A stretch of 34,173 nt of DNA from Desulfobacteraceae bacterium (GTDB lineage: Bacteria > Desulfobacterota > Desulfobacteria > Desulfobacterales > Desulfosarcinaceae): the NCBI GenBank assembly GCA_024230435.1, contig JAAERL010001058.1:1-34173 (forward strand). Reading direction: 5' to 3'. The position numbers and the translations under genes are program-made. The notes under the pieces are model-generated. The model searched no databases. It saw only the letters and a program-made list of their open reading frames with translations, and was not told the DNA's origin. How positions within the stretch are numbered: position 1 is the stretch's first letter; each line of letters starts with the position of its first letter. Of this stretch, positions 17,218 to 25,597 are shown one piece after another.

Positions 17218-18060
17218 TCAGTTGCGCTGAAACATTCGTTCCACGGAAGCTTTTGCTTTTATAACCAAATCGCTGTTAAGTCCGCCATAGTGCCAGCGCA
17301 CGTCATTTTCCATAAAATCAACACCTTTTCCCTTTGTGGTGTTTGCAATTATGACCGTTGGTTTTTCATCGGCTGTCAGGGCTTCGTCCAGGGCTGTGGC
17401 AAGTTCGACGAAATTATGGCCGTTTATATCCCTGACTTCGAAACCAAAAGCCTTCCATTTATCGGCAAAGGGTTCGATTGACATGATCTCTTCGGTTTTT
17501 CCGTCAATCATAAAACGGTTGCGGTCTACAAAAGTCACCAGGTTCGTAACTTTGAAGTGACTTGCGGCCATTGCAGCTTCCCATATAGAGCCTTCGTTGC
17601 ATTCTCCATCACCAAGAATGCAATAGGTTTTCCAATTTTTTTTCTGAACCCGTGCGCCCAGGGCCAGCCCCACGGCCATGGGCAGTCCGTGACCAAGTGA
17701 GCCGGTGGAGACGTCCACTCCGCGCACTTTAAGTGAATCCAGATGCATGCCGAAGGGGGATTTAAACTTGTTAAAGTCTTTTAGAAGCTCAAAATCAAAA
17801 TATCCTTTTTCGGCCAGAACCGCAGCATAGCCCACACCGCTATGACCCTTGCTGACTACGATGCGGTCCCTGTCAGGCATATCCGGATTTGCAGGGTCTA
17901 TATTCGCATATTTGAAATAAAGCGTGGTGATCATTTCCACCATGCTCAAGGCTCCCCCGATATGGGCTCCACCAGCCCAGCTTGTGATATCGATAATATT
18001 TTTTCGAATTTTGCTGGCCCTTTCCTCCAGGGCTGCTATTTCATTATTGGTTATGGGCAT
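17218..18060 (-). CDS. Transketolase N-terminal half (thiamine diphosphate-binding)
   Basis: This 280-residue subunit carries the thiamine-diphosphate motif GDGECNEGSIWEAAMAASH followed by NLVTFVDRNRF. Other transketolase signatures are SWAGGAHIGGALSMVE, VVSKGHSGVGYAAVLA, HLDSLKVRGVDVSTGSLGHG and TTKGKGVDFMENDVRWHYGG. It would act with the C-half encoded 51 bases downstream. The start follows AGGAGG, 6 bases away, in the 13-base gap after the aminotransferase stop. Split transketolases of this size are common in anaerobes and in secondary metabolism. Confidence 0.92.
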   Translation of the reverse strand: MPITNNEIAALEERASKIRKNIIDITSWAGGAHIGGALSMVEMITTLYFKYANIDPANPDMPDRDRIVVSKGHSGVGYAAVLAEKGYFDFELLKDFNKFKSPFGMHLDSLKVRGVDVSTGSLGHGLPMAVGLALGARVQKKNWKTYCILGDGECNEGSIWEAAMAASHFKVTNLVTFVDRNRFMIDGKTEEIMSIEPFADKWKAFGFEVRDINGHNFVELATALDEALTADEKPTVIIANTTKGKGVDFMENDVRWHYGGLNSDLVIKAKASVERMFQRN

Positions 18061-18073
18061 CTTATCCCTCCTG

Positions 18074-19369
18074 TTAATACGGGCAATTTTCTTTCTCTGA
18101 TTCTACCGGCGCCTCGTGGCGGAAGCGGTCAGCGTATTTTTTCTTTATTACCTTAAATGCTTCGTCAACGACATCCAGGGTCTGCAGGATATCTTCCCGG
18201 GTATGGGCAGCGGACACGAACCAGTTGTGATGCGGGGTGAAATAAATACCTCTGCGCGTACATTCGGCGCACCAATCCTGGTGAAGCATAAGGGACGGAT
18301 CGTTTGTAAGGCGCACATACGGCATGGATGGTGCGCCGGTTACGGCTAAATGGTAACCATAGTCCGAGGCGATCCGTTTCATTGTGCTGAAAAGCTCTTT
18401 TCCGATGGCCAGCATGGTCTCAGGAGCCTGCATTTGCTCCATCGCTTTGAGATTGGCCAGGGCAGCGGCCATGGGTACCGCTGAAAACCAATAACTTCCG
18501 GTATGGAAAATACGGCTTACCACCGTTTTTAAGGCATCCGTGCCCATGAGGGCTGAAATGGGATAACCGTTGGCCAGTGCCTTGCAGAAGCACACCAGGT
18601 CCGGTTTAAATCCGAAGTATTCGCTGGAGCCTTGCATGTTTAATCGGAATCCGTGCCGAATGTCGTCTACAATCAAAACAATACCGTTTTTCCTGCACAG
18701 GGCCTCGACTTTTTGCCAAAAGCCGGATTCAGGCATTACGCTGTCGGAAAAGGCGGGCACGTGGTAGGGGGTGGCAATGAGTCCGGCAATGTCGTTTTCG
18801 TAATGGTTGACAACTTTTTCCAGGCCGGGGTAGTCATTCCAGTCCAACCGGATGATGTGTTTGAGATCTTCTTCGATAACACCATGCCGGCCCGGTGTCT
18901 GCATCCAGCTTTCAACCCCGTGGTAACCGCCCTTAAACGCCAGGATTTTTTTCCGGCAGGTCGCGTCTCTGGCGATCATGACCGCGTAGTTCGTGACATC
19001 ACCGCCGTTTTTAGCGAAAAAAGCCCAATCCATCGAAAAAATCAAGTCCACCAGGTATTCAGCCAGCTCCACCATGACAGGCGGTGCGCCTGTTGTGCAA
19101 TTGCCCTTTTTTAGTTGTTTAAGCGCGGCCTCATCCACCACGGGATTGTTGTATCCGGTCACCATTGGGCCGTAGGCGCACATGTAGTCAATAAATTCAT
19201 TGCCGTCGGCATCCCGGAACCGGGAGCCTTCGGCATTGGAGACATAAAATGGATACTTTTCCGGCGGCACTAGTACTACCGGACTGTAATGTCCGTAAAT
19301 CCCGCCGGGAATCACTTTGGTCGCCCGCCGGAACAGTTCCTGAGATTTGGTAAATGTATAGTTTTTCAT
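18074..19369 (-). CDS. Class III aminotransferase, glutamate-1-semialdehyde aminomutase-like
   Basis: This 431-residue protein has the fold-type I PLP pattern: FKGGYHGVESWMQTPGR, VLIVDDIRHGFRLNMQG (Asp that pairs with the pyridine nitrogen) and LVCFCKALANGYPISALMG, in which the Lys of CKALANG is the Schiff-base residue. It resembles HemL but lacks the usual GGG loop after the lysine, so it is probably not the tetrapyrrole enzyme. Beside a split transketolase it could aminate a ketose-derived or ketone lipid intermediate. The ATG at 19369 has no good ribosome site, but a short in-frame ORF ends in TAG directly before it, so translation may be coupled. The next gene starts 13 bases downstream. 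Confidence 0.88.
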   Translation of the reverse strand: MKNYTFTKSQELFRRATKVIPGGIYGHYSPVVLVPPEKYPFYVSNAEGSRFRDADGNEFIDYMCAYGPMVTGYNNPVVDEAALKQLKKGNCTTGAPPVMVELAEYLVDLIFSMDWAFFAKNGGDVTNYAVMIARDATCRKKILAFKGGYHGVESWMQTPGRHGVIEEDLKHIIRLDWNDYPGLEKVVNHYENDIAGLIATPYHVPAFSDSVMPESGFWQKVEALCRKNGIVLIVDDIRHGFRLNMQGSSEYFGFKPDLVCFCKALANGYPISALMGTDALKTVVSRIFHTGSYWFSAVPMAAALANLKAMEQMQAPETMLAIGKELFSTMKRIASDYGYHLAVTGAPSMPYVRLTNDPSLMLHQDWCAECTRRGIYFTPHHNWFVSAAHTREDILQTLDVVDEAFKVIKKKYADRFRHEAPVESEKENCPY

Positions 19370-19531
19370 CTAAAATTCGGTGGGCAAACTCCGGCATCTA
19401 TACCGGAGAGCAAACACCGGCTCCTTTTTCTTGTTGATAGTTGTAGCCATCGGCAGGGTGCAACTATCGGCAATACTCGTTGCATTGAAGCTGCCTTCAA
19501 TTTCTCCGGTTTTGCTGGGGCCCAAGTCCAT
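19370..19531 (-). other. Possible 53-residue coupled ORF in the operon gap
   Basis: In the 312-base gap between the first SCP2 gene and the aminotransferase, a short frame starts with ATG at 19531 (MDLGPSKTGEIEGSF) and ends with TAG immediately before the aminotransferase ATG, in the same frame. I recognise no domain and no good ribosome site. It may be a real coupled peptide or a decayed gene; the rest of the gap holds nothing I can name. Confidence 0.25.
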
Positions 19532-19681
19532 TCCGGCAATTTTAGCGGCGCCTTTAGCACAAGCAGCCGCCAGCTTACCGCCTTTTTACCTTTTTACCTG
19601 TTTGCCGCAGAGCCTGGAGTTGGTGGAGCAGCCTAAAATGACTTTTTTGGCCGGCCTTCAGATCTTTATTTTGTCACGCCT

Positions 19682-20440
19682 TTACAGGTATTGTGGCATT
19701 CGGTCTAAAATTGTCCCCATAGTTTCCAGCATAGGGATATGGCCCCGGATGCGAACCCGGCCGTTTGAAATCGCTGAAGAAGCATCGAGTTTACCGTTTA
19801 AAAATTTATTGGCGATTTCAATTCCGTCAAATTGCATCAATGCCATGGGTGAATCCGGCCTTGATTTGGAAATAACGATAGATCCGTTATCAAACCGGAT
19901 TTGAACGGCGGGCCCATCCGGCACGATTTCCATAGCAATGGTCCCGTTAAGCATGGTGGCGTGGAGCAATTTGCCAACAGGGTCGTGAAATGCAAGCTCA
20001 CGAACCGCAAAGGCCGCCGTGTAAAATATCATCCGGGTATTGAGCGCTAAAAACGAGGGGTCTTTTAAATCTGTTTCTTTCGGTTTGAGATATCTTTCCA
20101 GCTTGTCGGTTAATTTTGTAAATTTTTTTGTAAGAAAACCGAGTTGTCTGAAACCTTTTAGCGGAAACGGATTGCTGTCGCCGTGAATCATGCGGTTTAA
20201 ATGAGCCGGGGACTGGAACCACAACTTGACGTCCGGTTTGCTATGATATCCTCGAAAAACCGAACATCGGCCGTTTTTAAAGCCGATGAACGCGCAAGGG
20301 CCTTTTCTGACGAAAAATTGAATTACGATCCGCCAATCCTTGGCCATTTTAGCTGCTTCGGCGTCATGGTGAACCAGCTCTTCCAAGTTTTTTAAAACAG
20401 CGTAAAGATTCAAACAGGCTTTTATAAAGTCGGTGCTCAT
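19682..20440 (-). CDS. Double SCP2-like lipid-binding protein (first gene of the operon)
   Basis: This 252-residue protein has two SCP2-type halves. The first contains WRIVIQFFVRKGPCAFIGF and LWFQSPAHLNRMIHGDSNPF. The second contains GPAVQIRFDNGSIVISKS, MALMQFDGIEIANKFLNGKL and VRIRGHIPMLETMGTILDRM. It has no signal peptide and should be cytoplasmic or membrane-associated. The layout mirrors the gene at 15377, which suggests duplication with two roles in one pathway. It is the promoter-proximal gene, starting 33 bases from the palindrome at 20473-20496, so it should be TetR-controlled. Confidence 0.75.
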   Translation of the reverse strand: MSTDFIKACLNLYAVLKNLEELVHHDAEAAKMAKDWRIVIQFFVRKGPCAFIGFKNGRCSVFRGYHSKPDVKLWFQSPAHLNRMIHGDSNPFPLKGFRQLGFLTKKFTKLTDKLERYLKPKETDLKDPSFLALNTRMIFYTAAFAVRELAFHDPVGKLLHATMLNGTIAMEIVPDGPAVQIRFDNGSIVISKSRPDSPMALMQFDGIEIANKFLNGKLDASSAISNGRVRIRGHIPMLETMGTILDRMPQYL

Positions 20441-20472
20441 GATGCCTCCCGTACAAGTGAGGGATTTACGGG

Positions 20473-20496
20473 AAAAGTGAGTGAACGCTCACTTTT
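20473..20496. promoter_or_regulatory. Palindromic TetR-type operator
   Basis: AAAAGTGAGTG, two bases AA, then CGCTCACTTTT: the two 11-base arms match at 10 of 11 positions. It lies between the divergent SCP2-led operon and the tetR gene, right where a TetR/AcrR repressor would bind. GTGAG-N6-CTCAC-type cores are common for TetR regulators of lipid genes. Only the sequence symmetry is seen; binding is inferred. Confidence 0.7.
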
Positions 20497-20677
20497 TAAT
20501 TAATTATGTTATATGCGCGGAATTTGTCAAGAAAAAAAAAGTCTGCCGGTTTGAGCTGATAGTAATATGAGAAAGTAAAATTATAGACTTTTCAGATGGG
20601 GTGAAATATAGTTTGGCACTGCTTTTCAAAAGCGCAGGTCACAAATAATCCATATTCATTGAGGATGGATTTATAAC

Positions 20678-21331
20678 ATGAAAGAAACCAGACATTTTAC
20701 GGATGTATTCGAACGGCTTCCGTTTGAAAAAAAAGAGCGCATTCTCGAAGCTGCCGTCAAAGAGTTTGCTTATAAAGGATTTAGCACTGCAAATATCAAT
20801 ATTATTGCAAAAAATGCCAAAATCTCAATCGGCGCCATGTACAAATATTTTTTATCCAAAGACGATTTGTTTTTAACCGTGGTGGACCGCGCCTACAGTG
20901 TGCTGGAAAGGGTTCTTGATGATATTCAAGCTTCGGGCGGTGATATTTTAGTAAAAATCGAATTGATGATACGCGCTGCGCAGAAGTACTCAAAAATGTA
21001 TCCTGAACTTAATCAAATTTATCTTGATATGACATCTGAAGGTCTGGCGCCTTTGACGAAAAGGATTTCCGGCAAGCTGGAAAGTATTACCGCCCGGCTG
21101 TACCGGAAAATGCTTATAGAGGCTCAGGCAAGCGGACTCATTGACGCCTCAATAGATGCGGCGATTACTGCCCTTTGTCTCGATAACCTGATCCTTACCC
21201 TTCAGTTTTCCTATACTTCCCAATACTATCAAGAGAGGATGAAAGTTTTTTTAGGGCCCGAGCTGGCAGATGATGACGAAGCGGTTGCCAACGGCATCAT
21301 GCGCTTTATCCGCGGTGCTTTGAAAGCATGA
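20678..21331 (+). CDS. TetR/AcrR family transcriptional regulator
   Basis: This 217-residue protein has an N-terminal helix-turn-helix at about 20-65: EKKERILEAAVKEFAYKGFS, then NIIAKNAKISIGAMYKYFLSKDDLF. The remaining ~150 residues form the helical ligand-binding domain, which is variable and gives no ligand clue. It is divergent from the SCP2/aminotransferase/transketolase operon with a palindrome between them, so it probably represses that operon and perhaps itself. A weak GAGGAT ribosome site precedes the ATG. A GC-rich hairpin (GGTCTCGCG...CGCGACC) follows the stop at about 21354-21376. Confidence 0.92.
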   Translation: MKETRHFTDVFERLPFEKKERILEAAVKEFAYKGFSTANINIIAKNAKISIGAMYKYFLSKDDLFLTVVDRAYSVLERVLDDIQASGGDILVKIELMIRAAQKYSKMYPELNQIYLDMTSEGLAPLTKRISGKLESITARLYRKMLIEAQASGLIDASIDAAITALCLDNLILTLQFSYTSQYYQERMKVFLGPELADDDEAVANGIMRFIRGALKA

Positions 21332-21377
21332 GCGGGTGAGTTGTAATTCTGCGCGGTCTCGCGTTTTTCCGCGACCC

Positions 21378-21557
21378 TTAGGCGATTAGCGAAAAAAACA
21401 TTAGCATCTTAACAGATACCATATTGGGCTTATATTTTTTTTCGCCTTCAAGGCATGCCAAAGTTTGCATACTTTACGTATTCGCACCTTTGGCATAACA
21501 CACAAGACGGAAAAAAAGACATGCAAGATGGTATATCATTTAACACAAATCGCCTTG
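21378..21557 (+). repeat. Dispersed MITE-like repeat, copy C, full length
   Basis: This 180-bp copy begins TTAGGCGATT and ends AAATCGCCTTG. It shares all internal blocks with copy B, including AACAGATACCATATTGGGCT and ACCTTTGGCATAACACACAA, and differs at scattered single positions. It lies between tetR and the DUF6288-like gene, with no obvious target duplication longer than 2-3 bases. Confidence 0.85.
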
Positions 21558-21670
21558 ACAGTGGATATAAAGCAGATCTTAAAGCCTAATGGATCTTGTC
21601 TATCAGAATCAGAATATGTGTTTTCCTGTGCCGCAGGCCCCGGTTCCGGTTGCTCTTGCGTCCGCGCAGA

Positions 21671-23206
21671 TTATTTGCTTTGCGCACCTTGAATCAGAAG
21701 TTTACCTTCAGACATACTGAAGAACAGGCCCATCATTGCTGTATATCCGTAGCGATTGCCACGATAATAGGAGTTGTCGGCGCTGCTGCGTCCGGGATTG
21801 ACAACGAAAGAGCCATCGTGACAGCGCGCCATATTGAACCACGCTTTAAAGTGCTCGAGAATAGTCCGCATGCCTGCCTGATCGTCCATCTGGCAGGTTC
21901 CCAGTAATCCCCAGCCCAAGTTCAAAATGGTGCTGGCGTGGCCGTCGGCCATACTTTTGTGCGCGTATACAAGCTGTTCGTTCAATTTTTTAATGTTTTC
22001 ACCCTGAGCTGGATTTTCTGTGCACAGTTTATGACCCACAAGGGCGAGGCCAACGCGGCCTACGTCATCGACACTTGTGCGTTTTTTGAATTCTGCCGGG
22101 TCCTGAAGGCCGTTATTTAATGTAAACTCTCCACCATAGGCCACCATGCCAGAGTTTGTGGTGCCGTAGTCCATAAAAGTCAAGGCGTCGTTGATCCAGC
22201 TTTGGTCTACTTCAACACCGCAGCGGCGGGCAAGTTGCCAACCGATAACCGCCAAGATTGTGGTGGGCTGCATGGGCCCGTAACCGTTGTTGCCAACACC
22301 GGGTATGTAGGGCGGGTGACCGAACCCGCCCAGGTAAAGCTGTTGAGCGGCATACCACTCATGGTTGACATCATCAGTCCAGACGATGATATCACCTTTG
22401 TATTGGGAATCACGCAGCCCCTGCACAAGCCCTTGCATGGTGGACATTACCGAATCGTCTTTGGTCAGCATGTAGTATTCACTAAGGGTGATTAACTTGA
22501 AGGCGCGGTGCCAGTTCCAAGTGTCCTCGCCTGGCAGGCTGTTCATGTATGTAACTATATTTTTGGCTGCGGCTTGTTGTCCGGCGTCGTTACTGGTCAT
22601 AAGCGTTAGGGCCGCGTACATTTCATGCATGGAATTGCCGCCTTGCGAAGCTTCCGGGTCACTGGCCAGGTAATTGCGAATGCCGCTAAGAATAAGATCG
22701 GATTTTGGGCAGTTAAAGGGAAAAGTTTCGCTGAAGCGGCCGATAGGATCAAGGGTAATCTCAACATTCATTTTGTTTTTTCCTCGAATAACTTCCAGGG
22801 TCAGCAGGCCATCACCTGCTTCGGCCTGCTCAATGGCATTGCCAAAATCCATAATGGGCCCATCGTAGCCGAATTTGCCCTTGCCAAAGGTATGGGTGCT
22901 AAAGGCGCTGGCGTTAGCGCCAACGATTTCATCGCCGATTTGCAACTGCCCGATAGCTGGCGAACCATCGAAGATGTACTTGACTATAAAGGAGTTTGCA
23001 GTTAGCACGGCGCGCGCGCCTGTTGGGCCGAGGTTTACCAAAAATCCGGGAACAATGGCGTCAGGGTAGTCGTCACAGGGTTCTTCCCAACGCCCATCGT
23101 TGGTTTCGTCTTGTATAGCTACGGCAAAGGGTGCAGTCAGCAAAGAAAAGGTTGCTACTGAGAGAAAAAACAGACAGACAAACTTCAATCGCAGGAACGT
23201 GTGCAT
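21671..23206 (-). CDS. Secreted PDZ-domain protein with alpha-toroid domain (DUF6288-like)
   Basis: This 511-residue protein has a signal peptide (about 1-30, AVA), a PDZ-like domain (about 55-155) marked by VNLGPTGARAVLTANSFIVKYIF, SPAIGQLQIGDEIVGANA and GDGLLTLEVIRGK, and a ~350-residue helical domain rich in His, Trp and Tyr (TWNWHRAFKLITLSEYYML, VNHEWYAAQQLYLGGFG). This recalls the DUF6288 alpha/alpha-toroid family known from Planctomycetes and Verrucomicrobia; I place it from memory of the LGPTGAR motif, so it needs a search. Its substrate is unknown. It is monocistronic, without an obvious partner. Confidence 0.7.
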   Translation of the reverse strand: MHTFLRLKFVCLFFLSVATFSLLTAPFAVAIQDETNDGRWEEPCDDYPDAIVPGFLVNLGPTGARAVLTANSFIVKYIFDGSPAIGQLQIGDEIVGANASAFSTHTFGKGKFGYDGPIMDFGNAIEQAEAGDGLLTLEVIRGKNKMNVEITLDPIGRFSETFPFNCPKSDLILSGIRNYLASDPEASQGGNSMHEMYAALTLMTSNDAGQQAAAKNIVTYMNSLPGEDTWNWHRAFKLITLSEYYMLTKDDSVMSTMQGLVQGLRDSQYKGDIIVWTDDVNHEWYAAQQLYLGGFGHPPYIPGVGNNGYGPMQPTTILAVIGWQLARRCGVEVDQSWINDALTFMDYGTTNSGMVAYGGEFTLNNGLQDPAEFKKRTSVDDVGRVGLALVGHKLCTENPAQGENIKKLNEQLVYAHKSMADGHASTILNLGWGLLGTCQMDDQAGMRTILEHFKAWFNMARCHDGSFVVNPGRSSADNSYYRGNRYGYTAMMGLFFSMSEGKLLIQGAQSK

Positions 23207-23936
23207 TGTGGGACTCCTTTTGAACGCTGTTGCAGCGGGAACTCACCTCCAGTTAAAAACGATAATTCGAATAGAGGTAAAATTTACCTGGTTTAGAGAT
23301 TTTATTTGATACTGTGTATATTGAAACAACCTGACTGAAATAAAAAAGCCTATCAATATATCAATAAAACTAACTAAAGGTAACCTGAAAAAAATGCATG
23401 CAACAAATGTGCACACTTGGGCCTGAAACATCAACAGCCGGCGCTTATGCATTTATTGCATTGAAAAAAAAGAATTATCTATTTTTAAAAATTCAGGTTC
23501 CAAAAAAATTCAATCTGCCGGTAGGAGGGTGAAGCCGTAAAGTCAAAAAATGAAGGATTATTTTATTTGCCGAGATACATTTTTGAAATTTAGAATTGCA
23601 AATTGGGGACATGAGGAAGTCACATACAATAATATGGCTGATATCTTCGAAGTTTAACATTTGATTTAATTGTGTTAGGCGATTGGCGGAAAAGACATAC
23701 AAGATGGTATATTCTTTAACACAAATCGCCTAAAGGTGTTGCTCCAAATGTAAGGATAAAAAATATTAATAACTTATAATTATTTTGTTTTTTCTGATCG
23801 ATCATGTTTTCCGTTTTAACCGGGTGAGAATCTATGAACCCTATATATGCAGAGACCTCGAACGCTTTGTAAGGCGATTTATTTTATTGAGTTCCAATTG
23901 TATAAAAATAGTAAATAAGACTATGCATTCAGTTAC
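23207..23936. other. AT-rich intergenic region with one short repeat copy
   Basis: No gene is seen. It holds repeat copy D at 23675-23733. Directly before it, TGATATCTTCGAAGTTTAAC and the next ~20 bases resemble TGATATTTTAGAAGTTTAAC at about 30776. Short frames on the minus strand have no recognisable domain. This marks the start of the AT-rich island. Confidence 0.4.
23675..23733 (+). repeat. Dispersed MITE-like repeat, copy D, internally deleted
   Basis: This 59-bp form keeps the left end TTAGGCGATTGGCGGAAAA and the right end ACATACAAGATGGTATATTC through AAATCGCCTAA. About 120 internal bases are missing compared with copies B, C and E. Both ends survive, as expected for a mobile miniature derivative. 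Confidence 0.8.
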
Positions 23937-25250
23937 TTACGTCATCCTTACGTTAGGAGCACTATCTCTGTGCAAATATGGATTTAGAAAAAATTTAATG
24001 ATATTAAGAAGGTCTGCAGGTATGCTGGCTGAGGCGCTCATTTGGTTATAACCATCAAGAGCCTCCATATTTGCATAGCCGGACACAAGGCCGCTAAATT
24101 TGTCACCATTAAATATTTCTAATAATTGCGGTTTGCTTGACGCCGCCTTAATAGCTTTATCCTTCAAATAATCGTAAACCTCTTTGGAACATCCTTTTAA
24201 TACAATTGCTTGAATGAAATTCACATCATTGGTGTTTAAAAATGGGTTTAAAAGTCCCAAAGCCTTATTCAGATTGATCTCAGGGCGCGATAGCAGTAAT
24301 TTTACAATATCGGTGTGACCATTCCATGCTGCCTCAGATATCGGTGTAAAGCCATTTCTATTAAGCTTATTTATATTAATTTTTTTACACGAATTAGGAT
24401 GCGATAGCAGTAATTTTACAATCTTAACGTGGCCATTCCATGCTGCCCCAGATAGCGAGTCTCCCCCATTCACATCAATATCAGGGTGCGATAGCAGTAA
24501 TTCTACAACATCGGCGTGGCCATTCCATGCTGCCCCGGATAGAGAGTCTCCCTTATTCACTTTAATATCATGGCGCGTTAGCAGTGATTTTACAATTTCA
24601 ACGTAGCCATTAACTGCTGCCCAAAGTAGCGGATTGCCCTTATTCACATTAACATCAGAGCGCTTTAGCAGAAATTTTACAATCTCAACGTGTTCATTAA
24701 CTGTTGCCAGGTATAGCGGGTTTTCCTTATTCACATCTGTCCGAGGGTCCTTTATCAGTAATTCTGCAACATCGGCGTGGCCAATACATGCTGCCCAATA
24801 TAGCGGATTGCCCTTATTCACATCAATTTCGGGGCGCATTAGCAGTAATTCTACAACATCGGCGTGGCCTTTTCTTGCTGCCCAAAATAGCAGTGTTCTG
24901 TCATTTTTATCAGGCATATTCACGTCAGCACCAGCATCTATCCATTTCTGTACCAATATAGCATTACCCATTTTTGCAGCTTCAAAAAGATTCTTATTTT
25001 TATCATTCTGTGTATAGAAATTCTTTTTAAAACCCTGTTTTAATTTTTTAAACAATGAAACTGAAGTTTTCGCTTTATCAGGATTTTGATTAATATTACT
25101 AACATCCGCTTTAGGAAGATTCTTCTGGTTTAAGGACTGTAACCTTTTTGCTTGACTTGCGCTATTATCGTTATTGTTTCCTCCGTTCTGGTAATCGTTG
25201 TATTCGTATAAAGATCGAGATGGTGGATATTTTGTTGAACCAAGTGTCAT
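23937..25250 (-). CDS. Ankyrin-repeat protein
   Basis: This 437-residue protein has about eight ankyrin repeats at 85-335. Each is a 30-34-residue unit such as NPLYWAACIGHADVAELL or DSLSGAAWNGHADVVELL; two repeats are nearly identical. The N-terminal 80 residues are low-complexity (Asn, Lys, Gln) with no signal peptide; the last 100 residues are unknown. Ankyrin repeats mediate protein binding, so a host- or toxin-type role cannot be excluded, but none is shown. The gene is AT-rich compared with the conserved operons and has decayed transposases nearby, which suggests acquisition. The start follows AAGGAA. A perfect palindrome lies 87 bases upstream. Confidence 0.85.
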   Translation of the reverse strand: MTLGSTKYPPSRSLYEYNDYQNGGNNNDNSASQAKRLQSLNQKNLPKADVSNINQNPDKAKTSVSLFKKLKQGFKKNFYTQNDKNKNLFEAAKMGNAILVQKWIDAGADVNMPDKNDRTLLFWAARKGHADVVELLLMRPEIDVNKGNPLYWAACIGHADVAELLIKDPRTDVNKENPLYLATVNEHVEIVKFLLKRSDVNVNKGNPLLWAAVNGYVEIVKSLLTRHDIKVNKGDSLSGAAWNGHADVVELLLSHPDIDVNGGDSLSGAAWNGHVKIVKLLLSHPNSCKKININKLNRNGFTPISEAAWNGHTDIVKLLLSRPEINLNKALGLLNPFLNTNDVNFIQAIVLKGCSKEVYDYLKDKAIKAASSKPQLLEIFNGDKFSGLVSGYANMEALDGYNQMSASASIPADLLNIIKFFLNPYLHRDSAPNVRMT

Positions 25251-25336
25251 GAAACATAATTCCTTTTCAATAGTGCTTATTGTTTTTAAAAATACTTAAA
25301 AGTTAGTCTTATGCGGTCCTGATAATCTGTCGTAGA

Positions 25337-25367
25337 GCTCACAGCCTATGACTCATAGGCTGTGAGC
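25337..25367. repeat. Perfect 15-bp inverted repeat with 1-base centre
   Basis: GCTCACAGCCTATGA, one C, then TCATAGGCTGTGAGC: 31 bases of perfect symmetry. No T-run follows on either side, so a normal terminator is unlikely. It could be a cruciform, a protein site or a recombination site upstream of the ankyrin gene. Confidence 0.7.
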
Positions 25368-25597
25368 ATGCCATGACATTGATTTGCCCTTCTGGTGCGC
25401 TATCCGCTTAACTGTCCCTTATTTGGGGCTTTCTGAACAATCTGTTTTTGCAAATATAACAGTGATAGAGACTCTATTTGATTCCGCAAATAGCCAAATT
25501 TACGCTCTAGTTGGAGCCTGGCAGTTCTGCATACACCTTGTATCCTTAAAATTGGACCCATGGAAAAGTAAAAATAGATGAAAAAAAAGGCTTTTCA

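Noticed and set aside
15377-20440. Operon as a tetrapyrrole gene set because of the HemL-like gene
   Set aside because: The PLP loop differs from HemL, and the neighbours are transketolase halves and SCP2 proteins, not heme genes.
20612-20627. Second sigma-54 promoter before tetR (TTGGCACTGCTTTTC)
   Set aside because: The -24 box is good but the -12 GC is absent at the right distance.
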